Below are positions 29,418 to 38,338 of a stretch of 54,699 nucleotides of DNA, piece after piece. The stretch comes from a virus. The notes beneath the pieces are model-generated. The model searched no databases. It had not been told where the DNA came from and worked only from the letters and a program-made list of their open reading frames with translations. The DNA lies in the IMG/VR virus record IMGVR_UViG_3300006931_000504, positions 1-54,699 of that record. One strand, 5' to 3'. Position 1 is the stretch's first letter. Each line of letters starts with the position of its first letter. The position numbers were made by a program, and so were the translations under genes.

Positions 29418-29648
29418 TCAGGCGTAGCCGAGCTCGGAGAGATCGGCGGCGATCCGGTCCAGCGCAGGCTGGTCGACAGGCGGCTCGGCCGCGGCCTGCC
29501 GCTCGAACATCAGTCGGTGGACATCCGGGTCGGACGCCTCGGCCGCGGGAGGGAGCGACGTCGGCGCCACGGGCTCCGGCGCCTCGGGTGGTGAGGGCGC
29601 CGACGTTGGCGTCGGGTCGCCATCGGTCGTGCGCGTACGTGGGGGCAT
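29418..29648 (-). CDS. Hypothetical protein downstream of capsid
   Basis: A 76-residue protein. The N-terminal half is Pro/Thr/Ser-rich and probably disordered; the C-terminal ~35 residues form an acidic amphipathic helix ending DLSELGYA. It may be a flexible head-associated protein. Function unknown. It starts at ATG 29648. Confidence 0.65.
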   Translation of the reverse strand: MPPRTRTTDGDPTPTSAPSPPEAPEPVAPTSLPPAAEASDPDVHRLMFERQAAAEPPVDQPALDRIAADLSELGYA

Positions 29649-29709
29649 CGAGACCTCCCTGCGGGACCCCGGCCGGCCGGGAAGCGATCCGGCCGACCGG
29701 AGTCGATGA

Positions 29710-31260
29710 TCAGGAGTTGACGAGAAGGCGGAAGGCCAAGTCGTTGGTCGACGCCGAGCCGATCCGCGCGTGCGCGAACCAGCCCCGCTGACCGGTCGGG
29801 AAGCCGACCCCCGTGCCGGCGGTCTGCTGCTGGAAGAGGTTCGGGATCAGCTCGACCTCCATGCCGCCGCGGCGTGCCAGCACGAAGTTCTGGAAGTCGC
29901 CGACGACCGCGAGCCCCGTCGGCGCGGTGGTGCTCGCCGTGGTGTCCGGCATATACGGCGACTCGTAGACCGGCTTCCGGAAGAACGACTCCGCCCACTC
30001 CTCGGTGATGTTCACCGACTGCGAGTGGAACTGGTCCGTGCCGAGCTGACGGAATGCGTTGTTCACGCCGACGCTCATCAGCCACTTCGCGTTGCGGCGG
30101 AACCGCTGCGGCACGGCCTTCCAGACCTTGTACGGGTCGGGCTGGCCGATCGTGCCGACCGTGGTCACCGTGACGCGCACGTTGGTGTTCGCGGAGAGCA
30201 CAGTCAAGATTCCGTAGGGCTCACCCGAACCCGAACCGCGGGTGTACTTGTCGACCTGCAGCTCGTCCCAGCCGTCCGCCAGCAGCCGTGCCATTTCGTC
30301 CGCGAACGCCGGGTAGTCATCCGCGACCTCGATCGTGTACGGAATGAATCCCTTCGCCATGTGAATCGTGACCGACGGCTGAGTCAGGGTCGGACTGTTG
30401 TCCGTCGCCACGGACGCCTCAGTCCCGAACGCCCAGGTGACACCCGCGCTGGCGACACCCTTCCAGATGTTCGACGGCGTGGTCACCTGCCGACAGATCT
30501 GCAGGAACGGGTTGTCGCTGCCCTGACCGGTCTCGATGATGCTCGGGTCGATGAACACCGGGATGCCGTAGCCACCCGAGCCCGCGACGTTTTCGCTCAG
30601 GGCCCGGTACTCGTGCCAGGCGCGCACGGCGTTCCGCTCGTCGTCGTCGAGCGTTGCCGCGGCGTGCGGGTCGGTGATCAGCTTCATCCACGCCGAGCGG
30701 TACGCCTCGTTCTCGGTCACGATGATCCGCGCGCCGATCGTGAAGTCGCGCCGAACCGCCTTGTTGACCGCCGAGCGCTGCTCGTCGGTCATGTGAGCCG
30801 TGTCGTGCCGGTTCTCCAGGATTCGCAGCGCCCGGTCCCGGAGCTCGCCGCGGCTCGCCGTGCGCAGCGAGGAGGTCTCCTCGCCGAACATCCGCGTCCG
30901 CGTCGCCTCGTAGTGCGCCGGCCGGGTGTCCAGCAGCCGCTTCAGGCTGGCGTGCTTGTCGAGCCGCTTCCTCGCCGCGTCCCGCAGCTCGACCAGCCGG
31001 TTGAAGACGACGTCCTCGTCCTCGGACAGGTCGCGCAGCGCGCCGGTCTCGTCCTGCGACAACGACACCAGGTGCGCGTCGATGTCGCGCATCCGCTGCT
31101 CGAGGACCTCGGGCCGCAGCCCCACCAGGTCGTTGTCGGTCCAGGCGAGCACGTCGCCGCGAGTCTCGTCCTCGGAGCCGCCCATCACGGGCCAGACCGG
31201 GCCGCGGCGGCCCCATCCCAGCGCGCGGAGCCCCGTGGTCGGGTGGATCGGGAGATTCAT
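29710..31260 (-). CDS. Major capsid protein (HK97 fold)
   Basis: A 516-residue protein. Residues ~45-150 are a charged helical delta domain acting as built-in scaffold, removed by the protease. The mature part has the usual HK97 order: an E-loop region, NPFLQICRQVTT, the long spine helix (ADEMARLLADGWDELQVDKYTRGSGSGEPYGIL) and the ending LAFRLLVNS. ATG 31260 overlaps the protease stop. It is longer than many capsid proteins because of the fused delta domain; no separate scaffold gene is seen. Confidence 0.93.
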   Translation of the reverse strand: MNLPIHPTTGLRALGWGRRGPVWPVMGGSEDETRGDVLAWTDNDLVGLRPEVLEQRMRDIDAHLVSLSQDETGALRDLSEDEDVVFNRLVELRDAARKRLDKHASLKRLLDTRPAHYEATRTRMFGEETSSLRTASRGELRDRALRILENRHDTAHMTDEQRSAVNKAVRRDFTIGARIIVTENEAYRSAWMKLITDPHAAATLDDDERNAVRAWHEYRALSENVAGSGGYGIPVFIDPSIIETGQGSDNPFLQICRQVTTPSNIWKGVASAGVTWAFGTEASVATDNSPTLTQPSVTIHMAKGFIPYTIEVADDYPAFADEMARLLADGWDELQVDKYTRGSGSGEPYGILTVLSANTNVRVTVTTVGTIGQPDPYKVWKAVPQRFRRNAKWLMSVGVNNAFRQLGTDQFHSQSVNITEEWAESFFRKPVYESPYMPDTTASTTAPTGLAVVGDFQNFVLARRGGMEVELIPNLFQQQTAGTGVGFPTGQRGWFAHARIGSASTNDLAFRLLVNS

Positions 31261-32069
31261 GACCGAATCCCTCTCAGTTGCAGGAGACGCCCGCGCGCAG
31301 CGCGGGCCTTCGCGGCCTCGTCCGCCTGGCCGTCCTCGTGTCCGCGCTCCGCGCTCCGCGCAACAGAGGCCCCGGACAGGTCGGGCAGGTGGCTGAGTGC
31401 CGAACGGATGTAGACCTCGGTGTCCCGATAGGCCGGGAAGACGACCGGGCCAAGCTCAGAGACGTCCGCGTCGCGGATCTCGCGAACCTGCATGCCGCCG
31501 GCGCGCGTCGACCATGAGTCGCCGCCGTCGGGCACCGAGAAGCGGAACGACATGCCGGTGATCGCGCCGTCGCGGATGGCTGCACGCACGGGCTCGGTCA
31601 GCCAGCTGTCCGTGAGACGCGTCTCCGTGTACAGACCGCGACTGTCCTCCTCGGCCCGCTGCAGGACGCCAAGCGGTATCGAGCCGACCAGGGGGTGCTT
31701 GCCGTGGTCGAACATGACCACCGGCCGCCGCTCACCCAGGCTTCGCGTGAAGGTCCCGCGCCGCACGATCTCCTCGAACTCGCCGAGCGAGTCGCGGATC
31801 GTCGTGGCCCTGTCGAAGACGGCCGCGTAGCCGGCCAGAGTCCGTCCGTCCGTCGACGCCTCGATCTCGAACGGGACGTCGCGGAGGGCCTCGCCGTAGC
31901 GGCTAGCCGCGTTCGCGCCGTCCTTCCGGCGCCGAGCCGCGGCCGCCATCGCGTCGAACTGGCCACGGCCGTACTTCTTCTTGCCGATCCAGGCCGCGAG
32001 CGCGTCCGGGTCGTGCGCGCCCTTCGCCGCCAGCTGCGCCGACAGCGCCCTGAAACCGATGTGCGCCAT
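31257..32069 (-). CDS. HK97-type prohead protease (S78)
   Basis: A 270-residue serine protease that trims the prohead. The catalytic His lies in MFDHGKHPLVG (H122 or H125) and the Ser in TGMSFRF (S174), preceded by LAGYAAVFD. An N-terminal ~60-residue helical extension (WIGKKKYGRGQFDAMAAAARR) is fused on, and a charged C-terminal tail follows. ATG 32069 shares a base with the previous stop. It lies between portal and capsid in the standard order. Confidence 0.93.
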   Translation of the reverse strand: MAHIGFRALSAQLAAKGAHDPDALAAWIGKKKYGRGQFDAMAAAARRRKDGANAASRYGEALRDVPFEIEASTDGRTLAGYAAVFDRATTIRDSLGEFEEIVRRGTFTRSLGERRPVVMFDHGKHPLVGSIPLGVLQRAEEDSRGLYTETRLTDSWLTEPVRAAIRDGAITGMSFRFSVPDGGDSWSTRAGGMQVREIRDADVSELGPVVFPAYRDTEVYIRSALSHLPDLSGASVARSAERGHEDGQADEAAKARAARGRLLQLRGIRS

Positions 32070-33046
32070 CAGCCCTCCGCTCCAGTCTCGGCCTCGGCCG
32101 CCTCGAGGTCGGCGACCGACAGGCCGGCCAGGTCGGGCAGGTCCTCGTAGTCGTCCCAGTCGTCGGGCAGCGCCAGCGTGCTCGGGTACGTCTCGGGTGC
32201 GTCGGCGTTCTCTCCGGCGTCGCGGCGCCCCTTCTTCTTGCCTTTCTTGCCGGTGTTCGCCGACCCGGGCCACGTCCCCAGCACCGCGTGGTGCCGCTCG
32301 GCGCAGTAGCCCCACGCCTCCTCGTCGCCCATCCCCGCGTGCTCCATCACCAGCCGGTGGCAGCGGGTCGTCGCCCCGGGCGAGCCCCAGCGGATCTGCA
32401 GCGCGCCCTTGCCGTGCTCCCAGTAGTCCCTGCCGTACTCGGCGATCCGCGGGTTCCCGGCGCGGCCGGTGTCGGAGGCGACCGGGTTGCGCGCCGGCAC
32501 CTTCGACGCCGCGGTCTTCGCGGGCGCAGTCTTGGTCGAGGTCGACTTCGCCGGCGCGTGGGTAGCCGTCTTCGCTGGTGGCCTCGTGGCGGTCGACGCC
32601 TTGGGCTTGGGTGGCGTGGCCCCCTTGGCTGCCGCCGGCTTCGCCGTGGCCTTAGCTGGCGCCGCACCGGCGGCCCTGCCGGGTTCCTTGCCGGCCGCGA
32701 TGTCGCGCAGCTTCTGCCGATCGGCGTCGGTGAGCTTTCCAGGCGCGCGCTTGCCCTCGCCGAGCAGCGAGGCGATCGTCTGGGCGCCGACCTTGCCGTC
32801 GACCTGGAGGCCGTGCTCCCGCTGGTACTTCTTCACGGCCTCGGCGTCGGCCGGCGAGAACCTCCCGGTCGGCTCCAGGCCGAGGAGCTTCTGGACGGCC
32901 TTGACCTCGGCGGTCTTCTCATCCGTCGCGCCCTCGCCGCCAGCCTCGCCCTTGCCCGCGTCGGCCGACACGAACTGGCCACCCGTCGGGCTGCCGGTGG
33001 GCCCGCGCGGGTGCAGGGCTTCGTCGAACGCGCGGCAGTAAGTCAC
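32069..33046 (-). CDS. Portal-linked protein with peptidoglycan-binding domain
   Basis: A 325-residue protein from GTG 33046, overlapping the portal stop. The start FDEALHPRGPTGSPTGGQFV resembles processing or attachment tags seen in actinophage head operons. Residues ~45-90 are a PG_binding_1 domain (VKAVQKLLGLEPTGRFSPAD, then VDGKVGAQTIASLLG). An Ala/Lys/Pro-rich linker (~115-185) follows, then a conserved-looking segment with RCHRLVMEHAGM and GYCAERHH, and an acidic end. The order is unusual; it could be an internal head protein or a wall-binding virion protein. Confidence 0.75.
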   Translation of the reverse strand: MTYCRAFDEALHPRGPTGSPTGGQFVSADAGKGEAGGEGATDEKTAEVKAVQKLLGLEPTGRFSPADAEAVKKYQREHGLQVDGKVGAQTIASLLGEGKRAPGKLTDADRQKLRDIAAGKEPGRAAGAAPAKATAKPAAAKGATPPKPKASTATRPPAKTATHAPAKSTSTKTAPAKTAASKVPARNPVASDTGRAGNPRIAEYGRDYWEHGKGALQIRWGSPGATTRCHRLVMEHAGMGDEEAWGYCAERHHAVLGTWPGSANTGKKGKKKGRRDAGENADAPETYPSTLALPDDWDDYEDLPDLAGLSVADLEAAEAETGAEG

Positions 33047-34440
33047 GCGGCAGGCCCTCCCGTCGGTGGGGCCGCCGCGGCCGGCTCCTGGCCCTGGCCC
33101 GGCGGGAGCAACTGGACGGACACGAGACCCGAGTGCTTCAAGAGCGACATGTCCTTCGCCTGCACCGCAGCCACCACCGACCCCGGCTCGAAGCCGCCGT
33201 CGACGAGCTGGCGGATGGTCGCCGCCTTCGCCTGCTCGATCTCTGCCGCGTCCTTCTCGTCCTCGCGCAGCAGCGGGATGTCGCCGACGTCGAACCACAA
33301 CTCGGCGTCCCGCGGCACATCCACGAGCGGACCGAGGGCTGCGGACAGGTCCTGCAGCGTCGGATAGACCCACGTGTCCGCGAACAGGCGCCGAGCCTGG
33401 CTGAAGTTGCCCGCGTTCAGACTGGAGCCGCTCAGGCCCTCGGCGATGCCAAGCACCGGCGCCGGCACTCGCGACAGGAAACTGATCCGCGTCTCGCTGG
33501 CGCCCTGCACCGTCTTCGTGTCCAGTTGCGACAGGTCGCTGCCGACGACGGTCGCGTCCGCGCCCGCGGTCAGGTACAGCGTCCGGAACGCGTTCGCCAC
33601 GCCGGTGTGGCGCTCCTCGAGCGCGTCGACGGCCGCCATGAACGCCTCGACCGACGTCGCCGGCAGGCCCTTGACCACAAGGTTCGGCGTCGCCCCGTTC
33701 TCCAGGTACCGGACCTTGAAGTCGGTCATCGACCGGTCGAGCTGCATGTCCCGGATCGCCGGCGTCAGCCACGACATCCCCATGCCGGGCGACTCTGGGT
33801 CGGGAATCGGCGACCACCACGCCACCTCGTCCGGCAGCAGGACCTGCGGCGTGCCCGTCCCAGCACCGCCGACCCAGTAGGCGAACCCGAGCAGCTCGCC
33901 GTCGAGCTCCAGGCCGGGGCACCTCGAGTCGGGCACCGAGTCCGATCCCCAGATCACGCCCACCCAGTCCGGGCGCAGCACCCGCAGCCGGCCCGACTGA
34001 CGGGCCACGTAGGCATTGCCCGCGAGGCCGGCGTGCCATTCCATTCGCGAGATCAGCTCGCCCGTCGTCGCGCCCGTCCACGGCTCCTCGAGCGGCGCCA
34101 GTGCCGTCGTCCCGAACGTCCGCCGGCCCTGCGGAGACCAGCGCTTCGACCGGAACACGAACCGCGCCTGCGACAGGACCAGCGCCCGGACCATCTCCGC
34201 GGCGAACGCCGGCGGGCAGCGCTGCAGCGCCGCCATGTAGCCCGGCAGGGAGCTGGCGACCTCCATCGCCCGCGCGCCCGCGTACGTCGTCGTCAGGCCC
34301 GGGATGCCGCCGTATTGGTAGCGCGTGCCGCCGTAGTTGAAGCTACCCGGAATCAGGTAGTCGCTGATCCAGCTGTCGATGCTCGAGCGGGCCTCGCCGT
34401 CGCCACGGCGCCGCGCCGCGGCGCGTTCGAGGATCCCCAC
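33043..34440 (-). CDS. Portal protein (HK97 family)
   Basis: A 465-residue protein forming the ring for DNA entry and exit. It has typical features: AGARAMEVASSLPGYMAALQRCPPAFAAEMVRALVLSQARF near the start, GNAYVARQ, VRYLENGATPNLVVKGLP with the SVEAFMAAVDALEERHTG helix, and FSQARRLFADTWVYPTLQDLS. GTG 34440 begins just after a small membrane-protein gene. Order and length match HK97-type portals. Confidence 0.92.
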   Translation of the reverse strand: MGILERAAARRRGDGEARSSIDSWISDYLIPGSFNYGGTRYQYGGIPGLTTTYAGARAMEVASSLPGYMAALQRCPPAFAAEMVRALVLSQARFVFRSKRWSPQGRRTFGTTALAPLEEPWTGATTGELISRMEWHAGLAGNAYVARQSGRLRVLRPDWVGVIWGSDSVPDSRCPGLELDGELLGFAYWVGGAGTGTPQVLLPDEVAWWSPIPDPESPGMGMSWLTPAIRDMQLDRSMTDFKVRYLENGATPNLVVKGLPATSVEAFMAAVDALEERHTGVANAFRTLYLTAGADATVVGSDLSQLDTKTVQGASETRISFLSRVPAPVLGIAEGLSGSSLNAGNFSQARRLFADTWVYPTLQDLSAALGPLVDVPRDAELWFDVGDIPLLREDEKDAAEIEQAKAATIRQLVDGGFEPGSVVAAVQAKDMSLLKHSGLVSVQLLPPGQGQEPAAAAPPTGGPAA

Positions 34441-34441
34441 C

Positions 34442-34654
34442 TCAGCCGGCCCGCGGCTGACGCGCCTCGTGCCAGCCCAGCGCGACCAGCGAGGCCGACC
34501 AGCGCGCCGCGGCGACCGTCAGGACGACGGTGCGACCTGGAACCCAGCCCAGGCCGTAGAGGACACCGGCGACCAGGGCCAGCAGCCAACGGCCGATCCG
34601 TCGGGCGGCGGGCTCGGCGAGCGAGAGGTCGACGACGACCACGGTCACCTCCAC
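34442..34654 (-). CDS. Small membrane protein between terminase and portal
   Basis: A 70-residue protein with one or two hydrophobic spans (about 24-42 and 42-58) and charged ends. GTG 34654 lies inside the end of the terminase gene. A membrane protein here is not part of the usual packaging order. It could act in superinfection exclusion or be a small accessory; function unknown. Confidence 0.6.
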   Translation of the reverse strand: MEVTVVVVDLSLAEPAARRIGRWLLALVAGVLYGLGWVPGRTVVLTVAAARWSASLVALGWHEARQPRAG

Positions 34655-36189
34655 GCGCCGAAGAACTGTTCAGGCTCCGGCTGGATGGCCGCGGCACGCG
34701 AATCGCCGATGATCGCGCAGATGGCGAGGTCGATCTTTCGCTTGGAGTTCTTCGACTCCTTGCGCACCCGCGGCCCCGCCGGCGTGCTGTCCACGACCGC
34801 GTTCCTGACGTGCCGGGCCAGCCGAGGGTCGCCACTGTGCGTGAACGTGTTCCCGGTCGCCGACTCGTAGAACGACTGAGCCGCCAGGTTCATGACCTTG
34901 CCCTGCGGTACCTCGACCACCGGGAAGCCCTGGGCTTCGAGGCGTTCCAGCATGCCGCGGTACAGCCACATGTCCGCGGCGAGCTCCCGGACGCGGAAGG
35001 TACGGAACAGCTCCCGCAGCGACTCCTCGACGGCCTCTTCGGGTACGTGCCAGTCCAGGCGGGCGTCGACGGGCTTCTCCCAGGCCGCCCAGACGTCCAT
35101 GTGTCGCGTTCCGAGCTCATGCACCGTGATCCCGGTCGAGTCGCCCGAGTACGACCCGTCGAACGCGGCCACGACATCCGCGCCAGCCGGCACGGTGCAT
35201 GGATCGTCCGGCGACAAGCGGACGCGTTCGGCGTGCCGGCAGCTGTCCCAGACGCCCGGCGACAGGAACGCCTGCGCACCGGAGACCCACTGGTTGAGGT
35301 GGTAGCGGCGGAACTCGTGCGGCTCGATCTGCCGGGCCCGCTTCACCAGGTTCTCGGCCGGCCAGAACACGTCCGCGCCCGGGTTGCAGGCCAGGACCGC
35401 GGCACGCACCGCTTCCGGGTCTTTGAAGTCGACTTCCTCGGGCCCCTCGTACCAGACGAACAGGAACTCCGGGTCGACGATCTCGCCCGAGGCGACCTTG
35501 CAGCCGTAGTCGTACATCTGCGCGAGTAGCGAGTCCGGGTCGGTGCCAGCCGTCGAGATGTTCAGTTCCAGGCCGTCGGGCCGCTTCTGGAGCGAGTTCG
35601 ATACCACCAGGTGGACGCGGGCCTTTCGGCCGTCCCATTCGTGCAGCTCATCGCCCACGAATGTCGTCGGTCGGCCGCCGTCGTTCGTCCCAGCAACCGC
35701 AGCGATCTTCTTCATCAGCCCGGGGCGGTCACGCAGGGTGATGCGGTCCTCGAAGACGTCAAGGTGGTCCTTCAGCGGCCCGTCGCGCACCATCGCCGCG
35801 GCCGTCCCGAACAGCAGGTCGGCCTGCTCGTACGACGCCGCGGCGACGGGGATGTCGGGGGCGGTGACCGCGAGCGGCCCGGCCAGTTCGGCGAGTGCCA
35901 CCGCCGCCATCAGCTCCGTCTTCGCGTTGCCCTTCGGCAGGCCGAACAGGGCCCGGCGGAAGCGGCGGCGCTCCGTCGCCTGGTCGTACTCGTACAGCCG
36001 GTACAGGAACGACCGCTGGAACTGCTGGAGGCGAAAGGGCTGGCCGTAGACCGGCCCGGGCCCGTGGATCAGGAACGCCTGCATCCACTTGCAGATCAGT
36101 GGGCCGTGCGTCGGCGGCAGCGGGTCAGGAAGAGGCGAGGCGAGGATCGATGACCCGCGGGTCGGCGTCGCCGTCGTCACTGGCGTCAC
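34645..36189 (-). CDS. Terminase large subunit
   Basis: A 514-residue packaging motor and nuclease. The ATPase domain has FGLPKGNAKTE (Walker A, 82-92) and TFVGDELHEW (Walker B, 177-186). The RNase-H-like nuclease starts near D345 (VAAFDGSYSGDSTG) with later acidic residues (ELAADMWLY; KIDLAICAI). ATG 36189 overlaps the small-subunit gene by 65 bases, a rather long overlap, but no better start is seen. Confidence 0.93.
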   Translation of the reverse strand: MTPVTTATPTRGSSILASPLPDPLPPTHGPLICKWMQAFLIHGPGPVYGQPFRLQQFQRSFLYRLYEYDQATERRRFRRALFGLPKGNAKTELMAAVALAELAGPLAVTAPDIPVAAASYEQADLLFGTAAAMVRDGPLKDHLDVFEDRITLRDRPGLMKKIAAVAGTNDGGRPTTFVGDELHEWDGRKARVHLVVSNSLQKRPDGLELNISTAGTDPDSLLAQMYDYGCKVASGEIVDPEFLFVWYEGPEEVDFKDPEAVRAAVLACNPGADVFWPAENLVKRARQIEPHEFRRYHLNQWVSGAQAFLSPGVWDSCRHAERVRLSPDDPCTVPAGADVVAAFDGSYSGDSTGITVHELGTRHMDVWAAWEKPVDARLDWHVPEEAVEESLRELFRTFRVRELAADMWLYRGMLERLEAQGFPVVEVPQGKVMNLAAQSFYESATGNTFTHSGDPRLARHVRNAVVDSTPAGPRVRKESKNSKRKIDLAICAIIGDSRAAAIQPEPEQFFGAWR

Positions 36190-36643
36190 CGCCCATCAGC
36201 GCCGCGTTCAGCTCCGACAGGCTGCGGCTGGCCTCGCCGACCTGCACGCCGAGCTTCATCCGCGCCATCGGTCCGATGCCCAGCTGCGCCTCGCACCGCT
36301 CGGCCGTCTTCAGGGCCCGGTCGGCGATCGAGTAGTACGGGCTCTCGACATCCTGGCCCTGACTACCACTAGTGACCGGGTTCGCGTCGCCCAGCTCGGT
36401 GGCTCGGCGGTACCGCGCCAGCGCATCCACATAGCGGGCGACGATGATGTGCTCGGTCTCCAGCAGCAGCTGCGCCTGCGGCGCCGACCAGAACGTGTCC
36501 CACTGCCTCAGCTCGTCCAGGCCGAGGCCGGCCGGGGCCGCGGGGATGCCTGACGTAGGGGCCTGGGCGGGCGTGACCAGCGACAGTCGCGCCCCGTTAC
36601 GGGCATCGACCGCCTGGCCGGGCGGCTTCTTCGGCCGCGGCAT
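36125..36643 (-). CDS. Terminase small subunit (P27-like)
   Basis: A 172-residue DNA-recognition subunit. The basic start (MPRPKKPPGQAVDARNG) is followed by a helical core (LDELRQWDTFWS; EHIIVARYVDALARYRRATEL; YYSIADRALKTAERCEAQLGI) as in the P27 family. It recognises the packaging site and recruits the large subunit. ATG 36643 shares one base with the HNH gene stop. Confidence 0.88.
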   Translation of the reverse strand: MPRPKKPPGQAVDARNGARLSLVTPAQAPTSGIPAAPAGLGLDELRQWDTFWSAPQAQLLLETEHIIVARYVDALARYRRATELGDANPVTSGSQGQDVESPYYSIADRALKTAERCEAQLGIGPMARMKLGVQVGEASRSLSELNAALMGGDASDDGDADPRVIDPRLASS

Positions 36644-36945
36644 CAGCCGGCCTTACGGTGCCGGGAGCTAGCACGGGCATTGCACGCTGCGTGACTGAAA
36701 CCGCGGTAGCCCTGACGGTCATCGGTGTGGTCGAGCTCTAGCCGCTGGCCAGGCCGCATCACGCCAGGACACTTCGGATCCTGTCCGTAGCGCGAGCAGG
36801 TCTTCCCGTACGCCGCCGGCAAGCCGGCCTTGCGTGCCTTCTTGTGGGCGGCGCCATAGCCGCGGGCGGTCGTGCCAGGCCGTGGATGCATTCGGCACTG
36901 CTGCCCGCGTTCGACGACGCAGCCACATTCACGCAGCGACTTCAC
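36643..36945 (-). CDS. HNH endonuclease
   Basis: A 100-residue nuclease from GTG 36945. CSRYGQDPKC and LELDHTDDRQGY with SHAACNARASSR give the Cys pair, the paired acid-His and the Asn/Arg of an HNH beta-beta-alpha metal fold. HNH proteins next to terminase genes take part in cutting the packaging site in several cos-type phages (established for HK97-like phages), and the adjacency here suggests the same. Confidence 0.87.
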   Translation of the reverse strand: MKSLRECGCVVERGQQCRMHPRPGTTARGYGAAHKKARKAGLPAAYGKTCSRYGQDPKCPGVMRPGQRLELDHTDDRQGYRGFSHAACNARASSRHRKAG

Positions 36946-37517
36946 AGCCGCCCTACCGCGCGCTCCAGCGCCCGCCGGCCGGCGAGGCGCATGCCTGGCG
37001 TCGACTCCTGCATCGCCAGGTTCCACCAGGGCTGGGACGCCTGGCTCACCCAGACATCCCGGTCGCCGTGCACCGGATGGCGGAAGCGGGTGCTGTTGGT
37101 GGCGAACGCCATCGGGTGGGCGGCGTAAATCCGCCAGCCGACGCCGCCAGCGCTGTCCTGTAGCGCCACGTGTACCGACTGGGCCAGCTCCGAACGGAGC
37201 CCCGTCGAGCGCGACCGGCGACGGCGTGCTGGCGGCAGCCCCGGCAGGCGAAGACGCAGAGCGCGACGAGCGGCGCGACGAGCCGCCGGCCTGGCCGCGG
37301 CCTCCAGCTCGCGACGCAGCTGCGCGTCGAGGACCTCGTCCCAGCCCTGAGCCCGCGCACGCAGCAGGCCGAAGTTGCCCGGGTCGCAGTCGACCACCAG
37401 GCCGGTCCCGGGCGCGCCGCGGCCGATCGTGGCGCGGCGACTGCGGTTGGCAGCGGCGCGGCGGTTACGAGCGGCGCGACCAGTCTGGGGGCGACTGACC
37501 TGGACCACGGTGATCAC
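36942..37517 (-). CDS. Neck/tail completion-like protein (HK97 gp10-like)
   Basis: A 191-residue basic protein from GTG 37517, the first gene of the late operon. The middle is very Arg/Ala-rich helix. The C-terminal segment FRHPVHGDRDVWVSQASQPWW then MRLAGRRALERAVGRL resembles the end of gp10-like head-tail joining proteins, which carry an FRHPVxGxRxxWV pattern. That gene normally lies between connector and tail terminator, where none is found here. The assignment rests on this motif and is moderate. Confidence 0.65.
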   Translation of the reverse strand: MITVVQVSRPQTGRAARNRRAAANRSRRATIGRGAPGTGLVVDCDPGNFGLLRARAQGWDEVLDAQLRRELEAAARPAARRAARRALRLRLPGLPPARRRRSRSTGLRSELAQSVHVALQDSAGGVGWRIYAAHPMAFATNSTRFRHPVHGDRDVWVSQASQPWWNLAMQESTPGMRLAGRRALERAVGRL

Positions 37518-38095
37518 CCCCGACCGAGATTACACAGCGTCACGTCACTCAGCGTCACGTTCATTGATCCACAAGCGGTCACGCTCGGTCACGGTGACGC
37601 AGGGTCATGATCGGGCTAGTCATCACAGCGCGTAGCGATCATGGCCGGATAACCACGCTCAGTGGTACCGCGCAGCCAGGAAGCGCGATGGGGGTCGACG
37701 GGGTCCCCACCCGCCACGTCGGGGGCCCACCCCCCTGCCCCGCCACCCTGCGCGACGGCTGAGCACCGCGCGTGAGCACCGCGTGCCTTGCCTCACGATC
37801 AAGCATCGCAATAGCGTCACGCAGCGTGAATCGATCTTCATCACGCAGAGCGACGTCACGCGGTGTCACGTCCACCTGGGCCGCGGCCTGACCCACCCGG
37901 GCCACCCCGGGCACACCCCTGCCCTGCCACCCCTGCCCACCGTCCGGGTAGCCCCTGGCCACCCCTGCCACCCAGCGAGGGCAGCCGGGGCGGGCAGCGC
38001 CCGGGCCTGGCATGACGAAGGCCCCCGCCGGCGGCGGGGGCCTCTGACGCTGGTCACACGGACCCGATCACAGCACAGCCTACGTTCACCGCAGG
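37518..38095. other. Non-coding region between early and late operons, GTCACG-rich
   Basis: 578 bases with no credible gene. The word YGTCACG or a close form occurs at 37538, 37553, 37577, 37587, 37815, 37854 and 37864, plus the inverted GTGACGC at 37594. The region lies just upstream of the HNH-terminase end of the late operon, so it is the best candidate for the cos/pac site and the late promoter. A strong stem-loop at 38020-38042 closes the early operon. Confidence 0.55.
38020..38042 (-). terminator. Early operon terminator
   Basis: A perfect 10-bp stem, GGCCCCCGCC with GGCGGGGGCC around a 3-base loop, followed on the minus strand by TTCGTC. It lies 50 bases after the last early gene and before the late control region, so it probably ends the long leftward early transcript. 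Confidence 0.75.
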
Positions 38096-38338
38096 TCAGG
38101 CGTCTACTAGCCCCTGAGTGACACGCCGGGCGTGGCGCACCTGGGCTACGGCGAGGGCGTCGTACAGGGGGTGTCCGGCGCGCTGGCCCACGGCGACGAT
38201 GGCGCCCTCGTGCGCGTAGCGGCGCACGGTGGATGGCGGGATGCGCAGCGCCGCCGCGATCTCCTGTGCCGTCCCTGCCCGATCACCCGTGCCGCCGTCA
38301 CCGTGCGTCACGCCCGCATTGTCGCAGGTCAGCGTCAT
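38096..38338 (-). CDS. Helix-turn-helix protein
   Basis: An 80-residue protein from ATG 38338 (ATGA overlap). TAQEIAAALRIPPSTVRRYAHEGAI reads as a MerR/homeodomain-type helix-turn-helix, followed by a short wing and a basic closing helix. It is the last gene of the early operon and directly upstream of the late control region, which makes it a candidate late-gene regulator. Confidence 0.7.
   Translation of the reverse strand: MTLTCDNAGVTHGDGGTGDRAGTAQEIAAALRIPPSTVRRYAHEGAIVAVGQRAGHPLYDALAVAQVRHARRVTQGLVDA

Noticed and set aside
33133-35529. 798-codon plus-strand frame
   Set aside because: Antisense of portal and terminase genes; no recognisable protein content.
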